A stretch of DNA of 34,954 nt from Tritrichomonas foetus (taxonomy: Eukaryota; Parabasalia; Tritrichomonadida; Tritrichomonadidae). The stretch is from the NCBI GenBank assembly GCA_001839685.1, contig MLAK01000951.1, forward strand, positions 1 to 34,954, given 5' to 3'. Positions 1 through 8,500 of the stretch are shown one piece after another. The stretch's first letter is position 1. Every line of letters starts with the position of its first letter. The notes under the pieces were generated by a model that ran no database searches, was not told the origin of the DNA, and worked only from the letters and a program-made list of their open reading frames with translations. A program made the position numbers and the translations under genes.

Positions 1-66
1 AAAATTTATGCCAATCTCAAAAGTACACAAAAAGTTAATTATGGCGAGGGAGGAAAATAGATATAA

Positions 67-454
67 TTAAATTTCGTGCCCAATAATGAGTCAAAGAAAT
101 ATTATCACCCATCAAATGCCTTTGTTGAGATGAAAGAGAGAATGCATGATATTCTCAATGCACAAAAGCAAAATATGACTCCATTGATTTGTTTTCTAGT
201 GATTAGAAACTCCATATGAGGTCAACTGGATTTCTAAAATCATAGTATGCTTTAAATGTATATTTGGTCCATCATTACGATTTGTTATGAAAAAATCCAA
301 TAATCACATTCTTCTATACAAAAAGTGAAAATGTAAAATATGTCAAATAGATTTTACTATCAGTTACGGTGACAAAGCACATTTTTATCTCCAAAGAAAA
401 ATCTAACATATTATGAACATGGGAAGATATCAGTATGGGCCGAGATTCAATTAG
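67..454 (+). pseudogene. Decayed coding scraps, unidentified
   Basis: No intact gene is visible in 1-562. Two protein-like stretches occur in different frames. The first is open at 67-216, about 50 codons, and contains a hydrophilic segment (YYHPSNAFVEMKERMHDIL). The second lies at 332-451 and contains CKICQIDF followed by histidines at nt 380 and 407, with one in-frame stop at 404. A Cys-x2-Cys followed by His residues recalls a zinc finger such as those of BED/hAT-type proteins, but the spacing is not canonical. This is weak evidence for a dead zinc-finger or transposon-derived gene; no function can be assigned. Confidence 0.25.
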
Positions 455-544
455 TATTTATCCTATCGTCTTAACTGTCACGAATTCTTTTAAAAAGTTA
501 TGATTAGGTTCACAATACAGCCATCATCAGTTCACCCTATTTAA

Positions 545-549
545 TCATT
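545..549 (+). promoter_or_regulatory. Initiator-like motif (TCATT) of the SNARE gene
   Basis: TCATT lies 16 nt upstream of the SNARE start codon, counted from its A. Trichomonad class II promoters use an Inr of the form TCAYW and have very short 5' leaders. Position and sequence both fit; the actual transcription start is inferred. Confidence 0.45.
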
Positions 550-562
550 TTTCAATAAAAAA

Positions 563-1222
563 ATGAGTTTCCATTATGCACTCGTCGCCCGTGGTACCAC
601 CCCACTTGCCGAATACTCCTTAATTTCCGGAAACTACAGGAGCATTGCTCTTAAGATGCTCGAAAGCATTGATCCAAAGACTCCAGTCGCTATTGTCGAA
701 CAAGGAAAATCTGTCTTTTACTCACTCACCGACTCCGACCGTATCACATTCCTTTGCCTCTGCGATTCAACAGTTGTTGCTACCCTCCGTAGCAGCTTCG
801 TTGAAGAACTCCAAAGGAAATGGCGTCAAAAGTATGGAAACAGCGCAGCAGGTTTCGCACCAAACTCGAAGAACCAAGAATTCGGACAAACCGAAATCGC
901 AACCCTCCTTCGTAGCTTTAACTCCGAAAGAAACGCCAAATTGGCACAGGCCAAGCAAAACCTCCAAGAAACTCAAGACAAGATGACACAAAACCTTACA
1001 ATGGCCTTCGCACGTGGTGAACAACTCAACATCATGGAACAAAAGGCAGAAAATATCAAAGATTCCGCCCAAACATTCCACCGTGAAGCCACAAACGTTC
1101 GCAGGAAGATGTGCCTTCAAAAGTGGCGCTGGTATTTCCTTGGCGCTGGTATTGTTCTTGTCGTCATTTTCATCATCGTTGTCATCGCTTGTGGAGGCTT
1201 TACATTCAAGAAGTGCAAGTAA
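563..1222 (+). CDS. VAMP7-type longin R-SNARE (synaptobrevin-like)
   Basis: This is a 219-aa vesicle R-SNARE, which zips with Q-SNAREs to drive membrane fusion in endosomal or lysosomal trafficking. An N-terminal longin domain occupies about residues 1-110 (MSFHYALVARGTTPLAEYS start). The SNARE helix covers about 122-185, and its zero-layer arginine is R151 in AFARGEQL. A single C-terminal membrane anchor follows at about 190-210, with a short luminal tail CGGFTFKKC. That tail closely resembles the CGGFT...C tail of animal and plant VAMP7 proteins, which supports VAMP7/VAMP72 over Ykt6 or Sec22. Length matches the family (about 220 aa). Codons are enriched in C/G endings compared with neighbours, which suggests strong expression. 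The stop is followed by GTAAAA, a plausible trichomonad poly(A) signal. The gene appears complete. Confidence 0.93.
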   Translation: MSFHYALVARGTTPLAEYSLISGNYRSIALKMLESIDPKTPVAIVEQGKSVFYSLTDSDRITFLCLCDSTVVATLRSSFVEELQRKWRQKYGNSAAGFAPNSKNQEFGQTEIATLLRSFNSERNAKLAQAKQNLQETQDKMTQNLTMAFARGEQLNIMEQKAENIKDSAQTFHREATNVRRKMCLQKWRWYFLGAGIVLVVIFIIVVIACGGFTFKKCK

Positions 1223-1592
1223 GTAAAAAAAGCTTTATCTTCATTTTCGTGATCATCATTTCGAAATAGCTTTTTTTTAATTGTAATCTAATCATCATTT
1301 CTCAAATTTGATTATTTCATGAAAATCTTTTTTGTGAGTTTTTGTAAAGTATTTTTGATCAGAATGCAGGTTTTCTTTAATAAAATTGTGTAGGTTTGGC
1401 ATTTTGGCTTTTACGATGAAATAAAAAAAAAAAGAAATTTGATGCTTTAAATCGAAAAATTAATTTCTTTCTTTATGGTCACTTAATTATGCATTGCATT
1501 TAAGAAATCACAAATTACGATTCAAATAAAAGTCAGTTCATTCGGATTGAGAAGAAATTTTTGATATTTAAACAGAAAAAGCTAATTTTGAA
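1223..1592. other. Intergenic, AT-rich
   Basis: This is the 3' region of the SNARE gene and the spacer before the broken F5/8C gene. I see no ORF, RNA gene or convincing repeat beyond short A and T runs. Confidence 0.5.
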
Positions 1593-1720
1593 ATGACTCT
1601 ACAGGCTTTTTTTGGAGCTTCATTGAGAAACATTCTGTCAAATGTCGATATCATAATAGAATCACGTTATAATGATAAAATACAATTGGAGAATAATCAT
1701 TTTAATTCCATTTGACTCTA

Positions 1721-2616
1721 ATGATTAGCAATGCGTCATTGAAGCAAAGAGAATATTATCAAGAGACATCTAAACTTTGTGAATTAGACCATATTATTTT
1801 AGAAATGATTCTTCAACATCCAAGATTAACACTTTTTGATGAAGTTTCATTATTTAATTTTATTTGTTCAATTTATCAAATAAATGAACACTCTAAAAAT
1901 GGACAATCTCAAAATTCAAAACCAACAGCAACATTATTTGAATATGTTCGATTCGATAATTTAACGAATGAATCAATTACTAAATTCATTTCTATCTTTG
2001 ATATTGATGATATTAATTCCCAAATATGGTCATCAATTTGTCAACGACCAATTTCAACATCAGATCTCTTATTTGAAGGTTATGAACTCATCACTGATTC
2101 AAGATACATTTTCAGTGATTGTGATTTTTATAATCCTGGCCTTTTCTTAGTCAAAAATTTGACATACGTCTAGAACAAGGGAATGGTTTTGTAGATGTAT
2201 CTGCATCAAGTTTTATGAGTAATCCTTTTAATACCATATGACATTTCACTTCTTTTCTTTTTGAATCTAAGAACAAACCAAATCAGTGGATTTGTTATGA
2301 ATTCCATCATTTTAAAATTGAGCTCGAATCATATAAAATAAGGTCATCAGATAAATTCTTTTATCGACAAAATTCCAACAATTTAAAGAATTGGGTGATT
2401 GAAACATCAAATGGTGGATCAACATGGAATGAAATTGATCGACAAACTAATTGTCAACAATTGAATTCGCCAGGAGCTGCTTCAACATTCAAATGCAATT
2501 CTGATTCTGATTATACAAAATATATTCGTCTTCGCCAATTTGATGTCAATTGAGATGGTAATCATACATTATGTTTCCATATTATTGAATTCTACGGTTC
2601 TACCTGTTCAGATTAA
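1721..2616 (+). pseudogene. Broken BTB-BACK-F5/8 type C (discoidin-like) family gene
   Basis: This is the remains of a gene from the large trichomonad family that joins BTB-BACK and a C-terminal F5/8C carbohydrate-binding-like domain. The first part, 1721-2173, encodes a BACK-like segment (IILEMILQHPRLTLFDEVS, then LFEYVRFDNLTNESITKFI). The frame then shifts by one. From about 2182 the F5/8C part reads on in frame 1, with KPNQWICYEF, NLKNWVIETSNGGSTWNEI and YIRLRQFD, ending at TAA 2614-2616. It has in-frame TGA codons at 2239 and 2551. The second sits where the family usually has Trp (RLRQ...NW), consistent with a TGG to TGA change. The BTB part is missing or scrambled; an ATG at 1593 opens a 40-codon frame that may be its residue. 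At least one frameshift and two nonsense codons make it non-functional. Family assignment is confident; the 5' limit is not. Confidence 0.8.
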
Positions 2617-2632
2617 TATCAAATAAGATTCA

Positions 2633-2671
2633 AAAAAGCAAAAAAGCATAAAAAAAAAGTATAAAAAAAAG

Positions 2672-2709
<38 letters not shown>

Positions 2710-2745
2710 AAATAAAATAAACAAAATAAATAAATAAACAAATAG
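2633..2745 (+). repeat. A-rich tract with a run of 33 A's
   Basis: An adenine-rich stretch begins 17 nt after the pseudogene stop. It contains repeated (G)TATA(A)n blocks and an uninterrupted run of 33 A's at 2675-2707, followed by TAAAA repeats. It could be simple-sequence expansion, or the remnant of a poly(A) tail on a retroposed copy. Low-complexity open frames across it are not genes. Confidence 0.8.
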
Positions 2746-3013
2746 TATTTGATAATTATAATCATTATTATAGTATTTATTATGAATAAATTTCGCATGC
2801 AAATCAAAAAGTCACTACATTTCGTCACTTCAAGTTTCATTACATCATCTTCTGAATTTGTTGTTATTATTATAATTATTTTATTTTCCAATTTCAAATA
2901 TTTTTTTCTTTTCTTTTTTCTTTTAATACCTTTCTTTTCCATCATAAAAATATTCAATATCAAATAAAAGCCGCCATGTTACTTAACTTCACTTCTCCAT
3001 TTCTATTCCGTTT

Positions 3014-4216
3014 TCACTTAAAGTGATTCAAAAAGCTGTCTATTCCACCAAGTTCTGCTTTCGGTTGAATAGGCGGCTGCTGTGTTTGTGGTGTTTGTGG
3101 CGATTGTGGTGGTGTTGGTATTGGTGGCGTTGGTGATGGAGATTGTTGGCTGCTGTGGGTTCCGCTGTTGTTTGTAGTGTTGTTATTATTGTTCCCATGT
3201 AGTGCTCCAGTGAGGTTAGAGTTAAGTGATATGTTGCTTAAACCTCCACCCAACCCATTTGTTAAAGGTCCGTTTGGATTCGACTTTTTCTTAGCAAGGT
3301 CAAACATGGCGGTTGGCAAGGTGTTCATTGACATTCTCATTATTGGGACTTGGCTTGACAGCTGAAGAGGAGCTGGAGCAGCGGCGTACGCAGGTTTTAT
3401 CATTGGAGCTTGCGGCCCAATGGCACCAACTGGCGGTCCCACTGGATTGACAGTAATTCCGGGATTGACTGGATTGATTGGCGCGATTGGAATTGTTGGC
3501 ATTATATAAACTTGCGGCTGCATAATTGAAGCGGGAAATTGAGGATTGTAAAACGCTTGCGTACTGAGTGCGACCGGAGTCCCTCGTCTGAGACTCATAA
3601 ACGACCCGGGAATTTCGTCTCCTTTGACTATCTGGCGGTAGTGGTATCTACATTGAACGTCTGAGCGGTTTCCGAAGGCGGCCGCAATTTTGGTCCATGC
3701 CTTCTCACCGTAAGTTTGAACGAGTTGTTTAAGCTGTTCGTCTTCTGCGTGGCTCCAATGTTTCTTACATATGCGCGGGTTAAGTCCACGGGCCCATCGT
3801 TGGGCACATTGAGCTCTCGTCCGGCCATTCCCAACAAACGCAGCAACCATTGGCCAATTGTCAAGGCCAAATTTGTAAACTCCTGCAACGAGCCTCTGGT
3901 CTTCATAACCTCCCCATGTTCTTGTCTTTTTGCGGTTATGGGGATTCTCATCTTGGGCTTGGGCCTCTTCCGAGTACGGGATGGGTTCGTCGGAAGTGTT
4001 AAGAATCTCTCTAACTCGAACGAGCGGGTCGTCCCGACCAAGAACTTCTTGGAAAAGGACTGCGCATTCTTCAAACGTTTTCTCTTCATTCAGATATTCT
4101 GTGAGCGTAGAAGCGAGCCGGTCATATTCGTTGGTATCGATGGTTGGCAAGATGCCTTCGACGTAAGAAAGTCCGACCTCGACAAGCAGGTTCTTGCCAA
4201 GAGGTTCTTCAGTCAT
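3014..4216 (-). CDS. Two-repeat Myb (SANT) DNA-binding protein
   Basis: This 400-aa putative transcription regulator starts at the ATG at 4216; the codon just before it is TTG and is not a credible start here. An acidic N-terminal region of about 95 residues is followed by two tandem Myb repeats. Repeat 1 is about 99-145 with spaced tryptophans W101, W121 and W141. Repeat 2 is about 152-196 with W154, W174 and an aromatic Y191 in the third position. The linker NPRICKKHWSHAEDEQL is typical of R2R3-like trichomonad Myb proteins, which are a greatly expanded family. After about residue 205 the protein is low complexity: Pro/Ile/Val-rich, then Asn-rich, then a PT/PQ-rich tail that may be a transactivation segment. 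Codon use is relatively GC-rich. An Inr-like TCATA lies 37 nt upstream on the same strand. The target genes cannot be told from the sequence. Confidence 0.9.
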   Translation of the reverse strand: MTEEPLGKNLLVEVGLSYVEGILPTIDTNEYDRLASTLTEYLNEEKTFEECAVLFQEVLGRDDPLVRVREILNTSDEPIPYSEEAQAQDENPHNRKKTRTWGGYEDQRLVAGVYKFGLDNWPMVAAFVGNGRTRAQCAQRWARGLNPRICKKHWSHAEDEQLKQLVQTYGEKAWTKIAAAFGNRSDVQCRYHYRQIVKGDEIPGSFMSLRRGTPVALSTQAFYNPQFPASIMQPQVYIMPTIPIAPINPVNPGITVNPVGPPVGAIGPQAPMIKPAYAAAPAPLQLSSQVPIMRMSMNTLPTAMFDLAKKKSNPNGPLTNGLGGGLSNISLNSNLTGALHGNNNNNTTNNSGTHSSQQSPSPTPPIPTPPQSPQTPQTQQPPIQPKAELGGIDSFLNHFK

Positions 4217-5544
4217 CAAGTTTTCTTTTTACCTCTTTTGTAATAATTGTTATGAAAAAGTTTACTCAAAAATAACTTTTTCAAATGATTGTCTCACAAA
4301 TGTCTTATTCTCTGAGATAAACGATGGAAATTTCAATCAAATTCTAATGTAAATTGTAAAATACCATTTTCTCGACTTAATCATAATTGAGAATACTATT
4401 TTTCAGAGAATTTTGACTGTAAAGGGTGTGAGTATTGTCATATTTCGAAATTGTGGAGAATAAGTAGATCTGGAATCACTTAAAATTAAAATAAAAAGGA
4501 TTAACGAAAGCTTTTGTTACCATTTAACTTTTTCAATAAACACTCGTCAATTGAAAGTATTTATTCATGTTTTCAAATCTGATATAATTATAAATTATTA
4601 TTAAATTGATAAATTTGCTTTAAATTTTGAAAAGAATTTTACAATGTGAACACCTTTCTGAGAATTTCTTTTTATTTAGAAATTGAAATTTGCGAAAATA
4701 ATGATTGGTATGAATAAATTGAGAGCATTTCACAATTTATTCTATTGATATAATTTTATTTATTTGAAATTAATATCAACAATCTTTTTATGATTTGTAA
4801 ATTGAATTAACCAATGGACGATTCAATTCAATGCTTATGAAAAAAATATTAAGAATATTGAATGAATATAACATATGTATTTTCCCAAAAAAGTTGAGAT
4901 TTGACTTTTTGAAAAAATTAAATACAAACAACCTTTTTATTTATTAAATCAATTCTTTCAATATATTCTATGGAATAGTCACTTTCGATGAAATAATAAT
5001 TTTTTTTCTTTCATTTCGAGATTTTTTTCAATCATCTATACTGCAACTTGATCACTTATAATTTGGAATCTTCTCAAGCAATAGCTTTTTGATTGTAAAT
5101 ATATAGCTTATTTTCAAACTTATTGCTCTTTTTCTCATGAAAAAGTTAATTGCTCACAAACCATCACATCATGAAAACTTTGGCGCCATTTTTATTCTTT
5201 TTTATGAAAAGTCTCATCGCTTTAATTCTGAAATATACGTTATCTAAAACAAAATTCCTATTTTTCGGTTTTTTTTCGCTTATCGAGCGATTAAAATATT
5301 TCTTGTTATTTCATGTTTTCACATCATAAGTACAATATTAAGTCGTTCAAAAGAATAAAATGATATGCAAAAGTTCTTCTATAAAGTTTAAATGATGGAA
5401 AAAAAAAAAAAATAAAATTATTTCATTCATACAATAGAAATGTTAACAAATAAAAGAATAATGAGTTTTTTTTCCCCAATATACTATATCCGCTTATTTT
5501 TAGTATAATATCAATTAAAAATCCACTTCACTGATTCAATGTTC
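4217..5544. other. Intergenic, no gene seen
   Basis: This very AT-rich 1.3 kb lies upstream of the Myb gene and downstream of the large minus-strand gene. It has a TCATA initiator-like motif (minus strand, plus coordinates 4251-4255) and several A/T homopolymers, for example around 5399-5412. I found no ORF with protein-like composition and no tRNA-like fold. Confidence 0.5.
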
Positions 5545-8500
5545 TTATTCTTCCAAGTTCAAAAATTCATCAGGAGATATTACAAAATGAAATGATTCAC
5601 CTTCATCATTTGCTGTTTCGAGAAGATTTAGCTTAATTGGCCGAATAGGAATTTCCATTAATTTCAAATCAGAGAAATCAGATTGATCAGGATGATTGAT
5701 TAAGGCAGTTTTTGAGAAGAAAGATAGCGATGAAAGTGACATTGATGATGACCATCTTCTAGGCGTTCTTGATCTTTTTCTGGGGCTTGTTTCAGCATCT
5801 TTCCTGAGACCAAGGAACATTTCAAATTGTGGAGAAAATGGTAAAATTTTCGGTGGAACAGTTTGATCAATTATTCCATTCAATTGGGAAATTTGTTTAC
5901 AATTTGTAATCGGTACAATTTCAGTTGATTTATCAACTAGTTCATTTAACCCTTTCTTAATTTCATCGATGTACATATTTGAAACTATTGCTTCTTTTGA
6001 TAATGTTGCAATTCCTGGATCAATTCGAAGTAAAGCTGTCATAAAATTGACAGCACTTTTCATCATTGCTGCTTTTGGTAGAGCTGCTTGATAAATTGGG
6101 ACTAAACAACTTCGTTCGATTGAATGTTCAAATCTATTTAATAGATCTGTTGAAATATTAAAAATGGATTCAGTTAAAGGTCCAGAAGCAGTTTTTAATA
6201 GTTTTCCATACAAAGTGAGTGCTTTAGTTGCATCATTGGATGAAATTTGCATAGAAAAGATATCCTTGGCTGTTCGTCCAATATCAATAAATGGTAAAGG
6301 TTTTGCTAGAAAAGCGGCAGCAACCAGAAGTAAATCAGGGCATGATGCAATTTCACTTATTTGAACCAAAAGTTGCTGAGCTTCATCATCTGTTTCTAAG
6401 TTCGATAAAAATGGAATAAATGCATCAGGCAAAATGTCTTGTGCTGATCTCATCAGTACTGCATGTTGGGTACAGGCAAGAAAAATAGGAATTGCTCGTT
6501 TTAAACAATGTTCTTCAAAGGCAGGACAATGAAGGAATAATGAAGCAAATCGAAAAGCAAATGTTGCAACATCAGCATTATTTATTTGTCGATAGAAAAT
6601 ATCAAAACATTCACCAACAAATAAAGCAACTTCTTGACAATCATCTTCAGAAACTCTGCTTAAATGATATAATACTGCTTTAGCAATTAATGGAATAAAC
6701 GATTGAGGAAGTTCCGTTTGAAGAGCATTTAAAATTACTAAAGAACGATATCCAATTTTAATATCACAACATGCAATAGCCCAACGAATTGCTTCTTGAG
6801 ACCATTTCACAATAGCATCTTGTTTTTGTTCAACAAGAATGACAAGAATATCAGCAACTATAGAAGCTGCATGGATTGCATTATTTGGCCCTTCTCTCGT
6901 CCAAATAAATTGACTGTCAACAGCTTCTAGACCAAAAACAGCAATTAATGCTTCAAATAATTCTTTGCATTCTTCAATAAACAGTAAAGAATAATGTAAG
7001 CATGCTGTATAATTAGGCGCAGCTGAATCAATGAAATCTGTAAAACTTCGGGTGAGAACGGGAATAATCCAATTAATTGAAGATGTATTTAATTTTCTTT
7101 GTGTTCGCATAAAGTACCAGTATGCAAAAGTACATCGCTTTGAAAGATATTTTGAGATGAGTGCAGGTTCTCTTTCAAGGATTTGGCCAAATGTTCGTTC
7201 TTTAATTTCATTACTTCCATTTTCAAATAAGAATAAAAGAACAACAACACTATTATCACGTGATTGAAGTAAAGTGTACCAAAAATTAGCAAAAACATCA
7301 CATATTTCCTCATTTAATGTTGATGAAACTTCAAACATTGAATCGAAGAAAGAAGCCACTGTAAATTTACGGTATTTTGAAGGCACACCTTGGACAATAA
7401 AATTATGTGTTGGGAGTAATCTAATTTTTTGGAAAAATGGTGTCAATACTTGAACAATTGATTTAGCAAGCGTAATTTTTGTACAAACATGTAAAATATC
7501 AAAACCTGCCTCAATAACTTGTTCAGCAGCGAATCGAAAACGATTCACAATGGATTTGGGTGAGAAATTATCTCTTGTTTCACTATCGTCATTAGACTCA
7601 GAAATAATCTGTCCATTGCCTTGGTTATATTTAATGATATGGTCATGAACTGTATCTATGAATAAAGAAGCAACCTTTGTCAAAATTATGATTGATGGCT
7701 CTTTGGTTTCATATGTTATATTTTGTTCTTCATATCTTATGCCAATAAGGAGAGCAAGTAGAATTAAATATCCAAGATGAGCTTGAAGAACAGAAGCATC
7801 ATTACAATAGTCAATTACCGCTAAAATTGCATCAAAAAACGGTTGTGCTTCACGTTTATTTCTAATTAAACAGTTTTTAACATAGACATCGAGTAAAATA
7901 TCTAAATGGAAGAGTAAGAGTGTGTCTAAAACAGGATAACCAGAGAGTTGACATTGAAGCATCATTTCTAAAATTGGCAATTCAAAAGAATAACCGTCTG
8001 CAAAAACTGTACCAGCATGAATAATTGGAATAAGAGCGTTTATTGCATAAGCTTGAATTTTTTCAAATTCTGGCGGTAGTTGTGCCCAATGAATAAGGAA
8101 TTGAACCAAAACTTGTCGATAGGATAATGGACAATCATCTTCAGAAATCTGCTCTTGAATGTTATTGAAAGCGGCTGAAATTAAAATACAATAATTAACA
8201 CAAAGGTCTTGATGCTGTCTCAAAATCGAAATCCGTTCTTCATCCCAAATAATTTCCCGGGCACTGTTGATATTTAATTGGATAAAATGACTTTGAAGTG
8301 TACTTAAAAATTCCATAAATTTCCTAAAGATTGACGAAATAATGTTATTGAAGTTACAAGGGTTTTGTATTATGAAAGAAAGTGCAGAAGCGATATCAGC
8401 AATAAGATAATGCGGCGATGAAAGAAATAATGATATTGTTAAAGGAATCACTCTCCAATTAACATAACGATAAGCTGTAATCAAATTTTTATGAATTCCA

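Noticed and set aside
2608..2963. Open frames across the A33/T-rich region on both strands
   Set aside because: They encode only Phe/Lys/Ile/Tyr strings from homopolymers and have no protein-like composition.
7031..7313. Overlapping open frames on both strands inside the large genes, for example 7031-7267 and 7089-7313
   Set aside because: They are shadows of the 1814-aa frame, with no independent start context or motif.
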